DNA of 64,000 nt from Adiantum capillus-veneris (Eukaryota > Streptophyta > Polypodiopsida > Polypodiales > Pteridaceae). The position numbers were made by a program, and so were the translations under genes. This document shows, piece after piece, positions 44,536-55,270 of the stretch (positions are counted from its first letter, which is position 1; the number at the start of each line of letters is the position of its first letter). The notes beneath the pieces are model-generated. The model saw nothing but the letters and a program-made list of their open reading frames with translations. It searched no databases and was not told where the DNA came from. The stretch spans positions 87,916,529 through 87,980,528 of the forward strand of contig CM043959.1 of assembly GCA_014529385.2 (NCBI GenBank), read 5' to 3'.

Positions 44536-46900
44536 ATATGGTGTCGAGCCAAGGTGGCAAAAGATATGTAGTGACCACTTGGAGGTTGAAGCTCAGTGAT
44601 GGCTTTTTAATATAAGTATAATAATATTTCTTAGATTGATGCTACCTATCTTTTCCTATCTTTCACTTGTAAAACATTAAAATTTTATTTGCTTATCAAT
44701 TTTCAATGATCTTTTCATTTTAAACCTTACATCATTTTACTTAATTTTCATTATATTGATTTAGAATTGCAAAGTGAATCTTCATACTATTATCCTGTCC
44801 AAAGGGCAAAGGCCATAGAGACGAGTTATCTTTTTCGTTGTCTAAAATTAGAAAAAAATTCACTTGTTTTCTAATCTTCTATTGGTAGAAAAGTAAAGTG
44901 TCTTCAACATCAGTACACATACTCATCAAATACCTGTAGGTTTGAAATCATAAAACACAACTCATTAAATACTCACTTGTGTGATTGATGCTCCAACACA
45001 TTACATGATGTACCGTTCAAAATAGACCTAGTAGGTGGTGTGAGAAAGGAGAGACGGGAATATTCGATCAAAATTAATGGGTTTCCAAAATGGACCCAAT
45101 AGTATGTGTGGACGATTTCAAACAAGTGAAAGGATCATGATGGCTTTTTAAAACAATAAGAAAGTAATAAAATCTTTAGGTTGAGTTTAAGTAGAATTAT
45201 ATAAGGTGAAGCACTATTCAAGAATGTCTCTTTTATTAAGCGATCGAGTGTCCTCCTCGCGAAGAAGCAAACCAAATATACTAGTAAATTTTTTGAAATT
45301 TGTAAGATTTTTGAGCTAAGTTTTGACATCATTGCACCGGTTTTTCTTCTCTATATATATATCACTAATTAATATAAATGTGTGTGTGTGTATGTGTATG
45401 TATGTAGTATAGAACTTACTAGAATTAAGATGAAATAAAAATATCCATTTAATACTTTAAAACCAAAATAACATTTAAGGTAAGTCTCAATCATCACTGA
45501 AAACATTAAAAGTATCGTAACCCAACACATCTCTAAGGCCTCTTTTAGAAAGCCAAAAAGGATAGTTTGTTGCCATGTATCACTAATCAACAAGCTTTTT
45601 AACCAATGGTCCATAATTGCACCCAAAATGTAACCCTTTTACAATGGCCTCATGGAGTCCCAAAAAAACAATGTGAAAGTTCATTATGATCTACACAAGG
45701 CTATGTCACAGAAAACAAGTAAAATTTAAATAACATTTAAGGTAAGTTTCAATCATGCCAATTTTTTATGTTTTTCTAGTCGATACTCGCTACTCGCAAA
45801 TGGCTTATATATTATGAAAGAGCCCCAATAATAAGATAAATGGTGCACATTGTACATTAGTATTTTGAAACAAAATAAAACAAAAAGGAAGTAAAATAAA
45901 AAGACACATTAAAAATCAAAACAAAAAAAATATTTTAATGCTTTCAAATAAGCATAGAAAATAATTAAACAATTTAGTGAAATGATTTTTTTTTTGAAAT
46001 CCTCAAATGAGAGAATCGTTTATCAATACCTCAGTGTTTGAGAAAGATGTGTCGGAGCTCACGCTTAAGCCGATTGAAAATCGAGATTAGCTGGTTGCAA
46101 AGGATGGCAAAGAAGAAAAAATCCAATAAAATATACTAGAAAATCGTTTCAATATTTTACAAATTTAAAAATTTCTAATAGTATTTCCATTTTGTATTTG
46201 TATAAGGAGGAAACTTGCCGCGTAAACAAAATGGACTTTCTCGAAGATTGCATCATAAGATCAAACTGGTATGAATATTTTGTTTAATGTTTTGATCTCT
46301 AAAGTCATTTTCAAGCATGTAGAGAAAGTAACTGGTGCCTTGGAGAATAGCTTTCTATTCCAAATTTTTAGCTTTCTATTCAGAAGATTTTGAATCCCTT
46401 AGGGACACTTGTCTCTCAAAGAAGGTGATGTAAGGAAACAAAAAGGACAACAAAGTTATTTTACAAAGACCCTTGCCATGTGGCGCTAATCCAGCCAAAG
46501 AATCCAACGGTCTGAGTCTTGCAACAACCTTGCACAATGAACCCTATGGTCTTCCACAGGCCAAAAAACATATATGTGTGTGTGTGTAAAATTTATTAAA
46601 ATTATGTAAGGTGAAACTTCACTTTACCATTCTAAAATAATAGAATACAAGAAAAGTAAAGACACCATGTGAAATGAAAGATAAGTCTCCAACTATGAAA
46701 GTCTCTCTAACCCAGCCCAACACTAAGGATTTCTTTTAGAAAGCCAAAAAGTGGTGTAAGTGGAGAATGTGTAGAAGATGCGTTTAGAAAATGCGAAGGA
46801 GAAGGGTGCTCATAGCAGGTCGCAAGTGGCGGCAAGGGAAGATGAGAGAGCTTTTTAGGGAAAGTTGTGCCACGTGGTTCTCTCTCTTTGTCTCTCTCCG

Positions 46901-46907
<7 letters not shown>
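44536..46907. other. AT-rich intergenic with dispersed unclassified repeats
   Basis: No gene. Similar blocks recur: TTTTAGAAAGCCAAAAAG at ~45541 and ~46733, and AAATAACATTTAAGGTAAGT at ~45464 and ~45727. A segment with CACTAATCAACAAG and CCAATGGTCCA.AATTG (45580-45617) recurs at ~49967-50003. They look like copies of one non-coding element without clear ends. Confidence 0.5.
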
Positions 46908-46941
<34 letters not shown>

Positions 46942-47278
46942 GTGCAAAGGCGGTGGGTGGTTGCCGACCTCTCCGTCTAGTATATATACTTCATACTGGT
47001 TGTTCGTGCTCCTGCTCAAGCTTCTACAGGGACATGAAGGTGCTGGAACACGAAGGGAGACCAACGTGCATATGAACTTCTTTATTGATATGCCCGTATG
47101 TAGTATGTGCCATTATGGGATACAATTTACTAGTAAGCTAATATGTGTGCACAAACGATGCGATTTGAGCTGAGTCGAAAAGTGGGCGGCGCTGGAAGGG
47201 AGCAATTGGAGCAGGTGGCACATGGTAGACTGATCTAAAATTGTGGAGTGCTCTCTCTCTCTCTCTCTCTCTCTCTCA
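46908..47278. repeat. Two (CT)n microsatellites and the spacer between
   Basis: CT runs lie at 46908-46938 and 47250-47278. The ~310 bases between them have moderate GC, but no frame with family features. Confidence 0.9.
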
Positions 47279-47525
47279 TACCCAGGGCCTATCCACATCC
47301 ATCATTCTGTGCTGTGTAATGCCAAGTATGGCAGTTTGCTATCATGGATAGCATGGCTAGGGGATGTGTGGGTCAAGTGGATACCACGGACAACGCCGTC
47401 AGAATTTCGCACTGTGAGGGAACTGGTTGTTAAGGTATTGCCAAGGGTGGAGACACAAGAAGATTTAGAAATTTTCTCATGTAGGAAAAGGGAGCCTTTT
47501 TCAATGTTTTTCATACAATGCATAA

Positions 47526-47653
47526 CATCATGAGTTTCTGTGAGGGAGGCACGACATACCTAGCTAGGTACGATTGGTGGCGGACTGGCGGTCCCCTGCC
47601 CCCAATCGTACCTAGCTAGGTATGCCGTGCCTCCCTCACAGAAGCTCATGATG
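47526..47653. repeat. Near-perfect hairpin with 51-bp arms
   Basis: The arms 47526-47576 and 47603-47653 are reverse complements with two mismatches, one of which would be G:U in RNA. The loop is 26 bases. Each arm contains the 12-base palindrome ACCTAGCTAGGT. No transposon-type terminal motif or target duplication is evident. It could be a foldback element or a small-RNA precursor. Confidence 0.92.
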
Positions 47654-47661
47654 TTGAGGTG

Positions 47662-47686
47662 CTCTCTCTCTCTCTCTCTCTCTCCT

Positions 47687-47724
<38 letters not shown>
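47662..47724. repeat. (CT)n(CA)n microsatellite
   Basis: About 11 CT units, CCTCT, then about 18 CA units, directly right of the hairpin. Confidence 0.97.
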
Positions 47725-47726
<2 letters not shown>

Positions 47727-48759
47727 GAACTAGTTGCTTCAATAGAAAATGCATTGTACTACATATTATCAACAAGCTTTTCACTCTCACCTAATCTTGC
47801 AGCATCTAAACCATGAAAACTATCAAACCCTCAATAAAAGAGAGAGGATTGAGATGCAAGTTACTGAGCACGATGCCACATTTGACAACAATACAAGTGC
47901 TCGTGTTACATAGCACAACACAATCACCTATTCCCCCTCTAGTAGCACAACCTTCAGAAACATATATGCAATGCAAGAGCACGAGACAAATGTTGCGTCA
48001 ATGAGACAAAGCAGCATGAGAAAATCACGGCAAAGCCATGCTACTAGATAAAGCTGCGATTTGCTCTCCAAGCTAAATTTTTCTAAGCAGGCAAAACCCT
48101 CCAACAACATCTGCCTCTTGCACTCCCTCTCGGATTTCTACAAGCTGTTTGTTGTCCTTGTGGAAATTATAAGCTCTATTTTGCTCCTGTCCCTCTAAAA
48201 ACACTGTTTTCATAGCCAAAGCTACTTGATTGTCTTCATAGCCATCACTTGGTCATTGTTGCTCGTATACATCTAGCCAAAGCTACTTGATTGTCTTCAT
48301 AGTCTCTCCCTCCATCACATCATTGAAGTCCCCTCTCTCAAACTCTATCTCTCTCCCCGTGTCTCACTACGTCATCACCTCAGGCTTGTGGAAAGGGCAT
48401 AGCTAAGCACGGACATGCAAGGGGTTCGGTGATGGCATCAAGGTCGAGGCAAGTGAAGTGGTGGGAGCTTGCAATGGAGGAGTGCAGGTGGGTACTAAGA
48501 TGCGCAACGGTGCCCGATGGATGATGCTTGGGTGGCTTATGAGCTACCATGGTAGATGGGGTAGCTTCAAGCAGGAAGACTCGCCTCAACACTATCTCAC
48601 ACGGGCATGGGCTCGATGGGATCAATGGCCCACACCCATTTCGGGGATCGGGTGCGATATCAGCCGTCCAATGTGACTTTTGTAAATTCGGGAAAACAGG
48701 TAAATTCGGGCGCACTTGGAGGAAGGTGATTGGTGCTCAATTATATTGTGTGTGTGTGT

Positions 48760-48806
<47 letters not shown>

Positions 48807-49290
48807 CAGGAGATACTCATAATAAAACCCAATGATTCTCTCTGGTTTTAACCTCCTGGTTCTGGCTTTAAGGAAATGCTGTTATTTGAACATGTAATTT
48901 CTAAAGCAAATAGCCTAAATATCAAGTTCTTTTGCAAGACTATATTCGTTCATTGTTCATGGACTTCCAAGTAACCACCACATATATACCTCATGTAATC
49001 CACATGCCAAAAAGCAATTCTTTACTTGCTATCTAAATTTGTAAGGCAACACAATTACCATGATCCTTTTTTAGCTAAAATTGAACGAAACAAGCTTATG
49101 AAAATCAACTTGATTTTTATTTTAATTTGATTTTTTTTTGCGTTCTGAGCCTTATTATTAACCAAAATGTGAAACACGTAGATATACACTGACAAAAATT
49201 CTCTACAAATAATCTTTGTTTCTCACTTTGAAAACAAATGCGCATGGCGTTGTGCCTCTCATCATTCAAGATGAGGCTTGGACAAGTGCA
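47725..49290. other. Intergenic with one microsatellite
   Basis: A 29-bp direct repeat (TAGCCAAAGCTACTTGATTG...) occurs at 48212-48240 and 48271-48300. (TG)n(AG)n lies at 48748-48804. Frames at 48380-48760 on both strands show no known motif. Confidence 0.5.
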
Positions 49291-49327
49291 TCTATACTAA
49301 TAATAACTTGTACGGTCGGTCGCCTTC

Positions 49328-49379
<52 letters not shown>

Positions 49380-49562
49380 CAGTGGAGTTTCTCTTGTTTT
49401 GGACTTTAGCTTTCATATCGCATTTTTCAACACGTGTAAAGGCACTCGCTTTGCCGTTATAGAATACATATAGATATAGATGGGGGAAGGGATTCTGGCC
49501 CTCTCTTCCGACCACGTGTCAATAGGAGAATGATCCGATCAATGTGCTCTGTGCCTCCCGAT

Positions 49563-49611
<49 letters not shown>

Positions 49612-49640
49612 CAAAGGCCGTCGGCCTTTGGTTAGACTAG
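49291..49640 (+). mobile_element. Non-autonomous Helitron
   Basis: The 5' end TCTATACTAATAATAA follows an A (49290). The 3' end is a hairpin CCAAAGGCC-GTC-GGCCTTTGG (49611-49631), five bases, then CTAG (49637-49640) and a T (49641). That is the Helitron layout: 5' TC, a subterminal hairpin, CTRR, and insertion between A and T without target duplication. The 350-bp body holds (CT)n at 49330-49378 and (AG)n at 49567-49606 and no RepHel gene. Confidence 0.7.
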
Positions 49641-50379
49641 TAAAGATAACCTAGATTAAGTTGACATGAGGGTTCAAGGTTCACAGGCTTAGTTCTTGAT
49701 GGGTGTATCCTCCTTCCCCATCGGGGACGTTGTTCTCACAATTGCCCCTCACGTGTTTAATGTACAATAATGTGTAGTTGTAAATACATCCATTTGTGTA
49801 CAGTTTCTTCCTACTACCTTCCCCACGCTACGGGTAAAAGAATAGAAATAAAAGGGAACAAGCGTAAGTCATTAAATAAGTCATAGTGTCTACATAAGAC
49901 AATGCCTAGTTACTGCGCCTATTACATAATAGATAGCTAGAAAGAAAGATTAACTTGCCACGTGACACTAATCAACAAGGTTTATCCAATGGTCCACAAT
50001 TGATCCGAAGAGTTTTATGTTCGAGTAAGGCCTTCCCTCAGCCAAAATTCTCTAGATATTTGCTATATTTGAACTCAAATGAAATGCAAATTCATAGTCA
50101 TTTGAATTAAACTTCACAACCAAGAATGCAATTGAACCAACCCATTTACCTAAAGATTTAGAGGAGTAAAAGCAGAGCTAAATCTTCAAACCTCTATAGC
50201 GAGATCAATAAATCCATTAGAGAATGGAGCACACTCACACCACTTGAACAAAAAACAAGGCTTAGTTTGGTTGTCATATGAATTACCTACCATGGTCATC
50301 ACTAATGAGCTTCACATTCAAGTTTACTAATGATCTGTCCTCTCGACCAACAAAGATATATTTATGAGTTCATGAGTTC
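49641..50379. other. Intergenic
   Basis: AT-rich with a third copy of the CACTAATCAACAAG / CCAATGGTCCACAATTG block (49967-50003). No gene. Confidence 0.5.
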
Positions 50380-50870
50380 AAGGTTTAAATGTTTTTTTAT
50401 AAAAAGTGCTCAATCGATCTTGAACTGCATTAAATTCAGAACGTTACAAGCTGCCCTGGCATATCCTTTGCACAAGGTTCTCAAGAAAATAATACATCAA
50501 AGGGGGTCGCGAGAGCTCGATTACATTTACATATGAAGCTTACATTTTTAGCTTTAAAAGAAAAAACCTTTACACAATAGCTTCCACTGACACAATTCTA
50601 GAACAACATTGGGGTCCAGAGGATCCCGCTTCTTTTAAAAAAGTAGTCCATTTCTGGAATTCCAAATTGCTCTCAACATAGTAGCTCTTACAATGCAAAT
50701 ATTTGTAAGCAAATCCATACTGCCGATGTGTCTAGACCCCATAGCAAGGTCACGTCTAAAGAAAGGAGTTCCCAAATGAGTGTACACCCACTTGCAAATA
50801 GAGCCTGTGAAAGCTCTGATTTCCTAAAAACTCTAGAACAGGTGCGTGATGCATTCGTTCGGATATTCAT
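50380..50870 (-). mobile_element. LINE 3' fragment joined to gypsy-2
   Basis: The minus-strand reading gives a degraded zinc-binding domain of the plant L1 type (ITHLF..., then SICKWVYTHLGTPFFRRDL, then a ...RAIWNSRN end). It aligns in pattern with the LINEs at 39136 and 39762. The tail T run is at 50389-50396. Its 5' break falls at ~50870, inside the gypsy-2 reverse transcriptase. Confidence 0.55.
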
Positions 50871-51190
50871 AAAGACCAAACGTTGTACAAAACGCGGTCT
50901 TTAGGATATCTTCATTCACTATCCTTATTTGATGATAGCCACTCTTAAGGTCAATCCTATTGAAGTAGGTAGAGCCTTGTAGCTTATCAAATAGATCTTC
51001 TACCCGCGGTACAGGAAATCTGTTTTTGATAGTAATATGGTTTAGTGCTTGATAGTCTACACACATGCGGTATGTACCATCTTTGTTTTGCACTAAAAGG
51101 ACTGGAGAACAAAAGGGAGAGGAGCTAGGCCTCACCATCCCTTTGTCTACCAATTTTTGTACTTTCCTCATGATCTCCTCTTGTTGAGCT
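50871..51190 (-). pseudogene. Gypsy-2 reverse transcriptase, N-terminal half
   Basis: The open minus-strand stretch reads VQKLVDKGMVRPSSSPFCSP, VLLVQNKDGTYRMCVDYQ, ALNHITIKNRFPVPRVEDLF and FNRIDLKSGYHQIRI, then FCTTFGLYEY. This is a typical Ty3/gypsy RT start including the first catalytic Asp (RIDLKSGYHQ). The frame leaves homology after YEY, so the YxDD box and everything after it are gone. Confidence 0.88.
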
Positions 51191-51559
51191 TGGGAAACTC
51201 GATAAGGAGGCTTGTTAGGTTGTGAGCTTCTTTGTGGAGCTCAATTCGATAGTCATCATCCCCTCATTTTGGAGGCAAGTCCATAGGCATATCATCAATG
51301 AACACATCTTGGAATCCATTTAGAAAACTAGACAAGTCTAACTCTTCTTGATTCCTACCATTTACATTTGATGAAACATTAGGACCTTTTAGAGACTCTT
51401 TGACAAAAATCACGTACACAAAAACTTAGCTTTTCATCAATTTATCAAAAGCAGGAGGATTTACAAGTGGTATTGTACGACCAGACTCACTAGCATCTAT
51501 ATACATGCTCTTTTCCCTCCTGTAGGTGAAGTAGATTCTTCTTTCAGGGAACGACAGTC

Positions 51560-51830
51560 ATGGGGCTGAACCATGGTGCCCCTAGGATAACATCCTCATG
51601 TTGGAGAGGAGAGATGAAAAAGTCTTCTTTGTCGACGTAGCTTTGGACATGAAGCCTCAACTTCCTAATCAAGGGAGTAAGGGAGGTTTGTTGTCCCTTG
51701 AAAGTTGCACCGGCAGTTACAGTATCCCCATTTTGGAAGCTTGAATGCCCAACTTAGTGGCCAACTCCGTTGATATGGAGTTGTGAGTAGAGCCAGATTA
51801 AACAAGATGAATGCATCATGCTCCCTTACC
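51560..51830 (-). pseudogene. Gypsy-2 aspartic protease remnant
   Basis: One minus-strand frame shows SGSTHNSISTELATKLGIQA, and another, one step away, continues TAGATFKGQQTSLTPL and later DVILGAPWF. These fit a gypsy-type protease. The codon that should give the catalytic Asp before SGSTHN is TAA, and a frameshift follows, so the enzyme is lost. Confidence 0.65.
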
Positions 51831-51930
51831 TTTTTCCAAGCATAGGAGAGAGGTGATCCTTTGCAATGAGCATCCTCTTTTAGAGATTCGATCGTGGAAG
51901 CTCTAGGAGTGTCATTGCGGGCATTCTCTT

Positions 51931-53169
51931 GGGGCAAGACCGATAGCCATGTCCTTGCTCCCCACACTTAAAACATTTGAGGTCCTTGCGAAAAGCTTCA
52001 AGCTCTTAAAGAGAGAGTTTATTTTTACCTTTGTAAACTCCCTTCCGATTGTTGTTGTTGTTGGAATTGCCTTGGGAAGAATTTTGGGCATTGGTTTTCC
52101 TTTTTGCATCACTTTTGTCTTTGCTTTCCATGGGCTTGACATTCCTTCTAGCCCCTTATGGAAATTGATGCGCGAAGCAACCATAGTGTGGTGGATTACT
52201 TCGGTGATAGAACCAAGCCGTTGGGAGTTGACGTACTCGACCATCTCTTCAGGTAATCCTGCACAAAATTGTTGCTTTTGCTCGGCAAAGTCTATCTTTT
52301 GAAAAACAATAGCCTTGATTCGGTAAGCACTTTGTCATTTGCATCGCTTGCAAGGAATTTCTTCATGATGGAAACTCCTAGAGTTTTCCATGTCTTTGGG
52401 GCTTTGCCATTGCCACTAAGGCTAGCCCACCATTGACGAGCAGATTTCTGGAAGTGCATAACTACATGGTGTAGCTTGGAGCACTACGTGAAGCCCTCTT
52501 CTCCAAAGGTTGCATCAAATTGTTGGATGAAGGCCAATACTTTGTTAGTAGCACCAAAGGTGCCATCATAGGTGAGAAAAGGGATACTCTTTCCTCCCTC
52601 TTTTGAACTTCTTGAGCTTTTGGGACCTTCGTCATGTAGGGTAAGATTTGCGATGTCCTCCCCTCTTGTATTCTCTAGGAGAATAGCTATTGCTTTCGTC
52701 GGAAGAGTAGGATGGAGAAGAGGGTGATCTCTTTCTTACCCTTTTCTTACTTTGTTTCCTCTCTTCCCTTTTGGAGTGACAAGGAGAAAGACTGTGGGTT
52801 TGACCGTTTCCTCTTGGGAGGAGTTGGCGATCGTCTAGACCATCATCTTCGTGGAGCCACATCTTCAGAGGAACTTAGGGATTTGCTTCATTCTCATTCT
52901 TTGGATTCCTCCTCTCTTATGGGAGAGAGTCTTATTTTGGGAGTCTCATCAAGAGGCCTCCTAAGCTCTCTCTCCTCTTGGAGAGGAAGGGAAATCCCAT
53001 AAGCACAAAGTTGTTGAGTAACTTCGGCTTGCAAAGTAGAGTTGCCCATAGCTTGCTGCAACCTATTAACAAGATAGTTGACAAACATGGGGGCATCATC
53101 ATTAGCACCTTAGTGTGAAAAATCAAAGTTATCAATGTTCATTCTACTCTCTTGGTTATTGTCAGCCAT
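51931..53169 (-). pseudogene. Gypsy-2 gag
   Basis: The ATG at 53169 begins MADNNQESRMNIDNF and meets a TAA at ~53112. Homology continues through NYLVNRLQQAMGNSTLQAE, an Arg/Ser-rich linker (REERKQSKKRVRKRSPSSP), a segment with GSITEVIHHTMVA, and the zinc knuckle CFKCGEQGHGYRSC (51931-51972, different frame). It has the order of a plant gypsy gag and is disrupted by stops and frameshifts. Confidence 0.78.
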
Positions 53170-53563
53170 GCTAATTAAACTTATGTATAGATTAATTTGT
53201 GCTTTGGTACCCTCCAAAACCTTAGTCGCTACTCTTCTTTACCTTTGAAAATCAGTTCTCAACCAGCCACACCCGTGGTTTAGACATTGTTGATTGCAAA
53301 GACTAGTGGAGAGGGTCTAGCATTGCTCAGTTGATTATGGTTCTTGTTGAGCTTGCTTGTAGCTCAATAATGGTTAAGCCAAATGCAAGCCCCAAGAGGC
53401 TCCATTATTAAGACTATAGTTCACAATGGTGTACCTCGAACTAAGTCCTTCTCAACCAAGATAATAGATCCCTGTCCCACTTACCCTATTGCAATGAACA
53501 TGCCCAAACTTTCATGGAAAACTTAAGGACCTCTCTTCTTAAGCAAGAAAAGAGAAACCAATA

Positions 53564-53575
53564 GCTCTGATACCA
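53564..53575 (-). promoter_or_regulatory. Gypsy-2 primer-binding site (tRNA-iMet)
   Basis: The + strand reads GCTCTGATACCA one base inside the LTR. On the minus strand this is TGGTATCAGAGC, a full match to initiator-Met tRNA. Confidence 0.92.
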
Positions 53576-53576
53576 A

Positions 53577-54037
53577 TGTAATGGAAATGGCCTATGAACT
53601 TTGAGAATAGCAGAATTAGGAGAATTTGAGTGAGCATTTTTGTGAGACTATTTTGAGAACATAGAGGGTGAACTTAATTAGCAGTAGCAACATAACTATA
53701 ATACTTAATTAACTTGGCATGAACAATACGTTTGCAAGAGAGAGAGTTTAGAGAACTTGAAAACAATTGAGGACCGGATTTATGTGGATCCGGCCCCTCC
53801 TCCAATAGGCTTTTGTATTATAGATTCTACCATCAAGAGAGACTTACAATACAATCTTTGTGTTCCTTGTGACCTAGGTGATGCAATGAAGATGGAAAGC
53901 CTCATGCATCATGAGCATAACATAATCTTTGTAAAAGCATTAACCATTCCCGACCTCAGTCCCAAGGCGTCAAACACCTTCAAAGGTGGAGAGACCTAGC
54001 GGGGAATGAGGACAGGGAAGAAGAAGAAGAAGTAACA
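53577..54037 (-). repeat. Gypsy-2 5' LTR
   Basis: 461 bp. On the minus strand it starts TGTTACTTCTTC and ends CCATTTCCATTACA. It was recognised through its homology to the split LTR at 3288-3363 plus 29147-29543. Confidence 0.85.
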
Positions 54038-54620
54038 TACGAGAAAGAATTAATTACTCTCTTACCATCACTTTTTTTGCATTGCATAGCATGATAGCAT
54101 AGTAATGAAGATGAAGAAGATGGCAAGCTTAAGCATTGGAGCACGGCTCTTGTTGGATTTTCATTCCATAGCCAAGAGTGTTGGTGTAGGCTCTTAACTT
54201 CTCAACAAGCTTGGAGAAGGAGATGGAGCTCTTCCACTTTGCACCTCACACAATGAGAATGTGTGTGTGTGTGTGTGTGTGTGTGGGAGAGAGTATACCC
54301 CCCAAGATAGCCCCCTCCTTGCTTTGGTCGAACCCCTCTTCTAGCACTAGCTTGCACTTGATTCGACCTCCTCAAACCCGACCAATCACATGCTTAGTGC
54401 ATATCAAGCAACAAGGGTAGCATTATGACAAGTGTCCTTCTTATCCCTTTGAGAGATAAGGCTTGAATAATGCTTTAAAAATTAATTAAATAAACTAATT
54501 TCTCATTGGACCCCTTGAGAGGCCAACCAATAGGCTCTAGGCACCTTATGAGGGCAACATGGAGAGGATCTTGACATGTGTCCTTGTTGCCTCCTTGGTC
54601 TAGGCTTACCTTGTATGAGG

Positions 54621-54667
<47 letters not shown>

Positions 54668-55232
54668 CCCATGCCCCTCCTTGTAAGGCTTGCCCCCTCC
54701 TTGTAGGGATCCTTGTTGACTTTGTGACACCTCAAGCCCCTCAACCTTGGGCCCACTTCCCACCACAAGCTCGGCCCTTAAGCCCCTCAAGCTTGGGCCG
54801 GGTTCCCACTTCAAGTACAACCCTAGCATCTCAAGAACCTCAAGCATCTCAATCATCAAGCACCTCAAGCATATCAGTCATCAAGCACGACAAACACCTC
54901 AAGCTTGGACTGGGTTCTCACCTCAAGCACAATCCTAGCTTACCTAAATTCCAAGGCTTTTCACACTAACTATTGGAGGTCTGTAATGAAGTTAACCCTA
55001 AGGTATTTTAAGCTGCATTAAATTTCTCTTTGATAGACCATCTCCCGTTTGGACCCATTACCTTTGGTCCCGTGCTGAGATGCATCTAAATCAGATATCT
55101 ATATTCTAACTCTTGTTCGCGTTTATTCTCTCACATTAAGTGATCAATTTAATATGAGAAAATAGTTTGGGTATAGTTAGATATTAGATTTTTTGACAGT
55201 CACCCTTGTCGAATGGATCTTTTGACATTGAA
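54038..55232. other. Intergenic with TG microsatellites and a degenerate minisatellite
   Basis: (TG)n lies at 54262-54285 and 54626-54662. From 54722 to 54960 the motif CCTCAAGC.TTGG(G/A)C and 'ACCTCAAGCA' recur, with two longer units (54779-54827 and 54892-54940) ending CC(T)AGC. No gene. Confidence 0.7.
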
Positions 55233-55270
55233 GTTGCCAACTATTCTAGAATTGAACAATAGTTGGCAAC
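55233..55270. repeat. Perfect 13-bp-stem hairpin at the LINE break
   Basis: GTTGCCAACTATT (55233-55245) and AATAGTTGGCAAC (55258-55270) are perfect reverse complements with a 12-base loop. The LINE homology on the right stops at this point. Confidence 0.9.

Larger units (their letters stand above)
50871..54037 (-). mobile_element. Gypsy-2: partial Ty3/gypsy element with 5' LTR
   Basis: Minus strand, in order: LTR 53577-54037, PBS, gag, protease remnant and the first part of RT, where it is cut by a LINE fragment. RNase H, integrase and the 3' LTR are missing to the left. Its LTR family is also the outermost layer at 3288/29147. Confidence 0.85.

Noticed and set aside
48380-48761. Overlapping 70-111-codon frames on both strands
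   Set aside because: No domain, no splice partner and no codon pattern that favours one strand.
53757-53999. 80-codon + frame in the gypsy-2 LTR
   Set aside because: It lies wholly in the LTR on the strand opposite to the element, and the homologous LTR at 29147-29543 does not keep it open.
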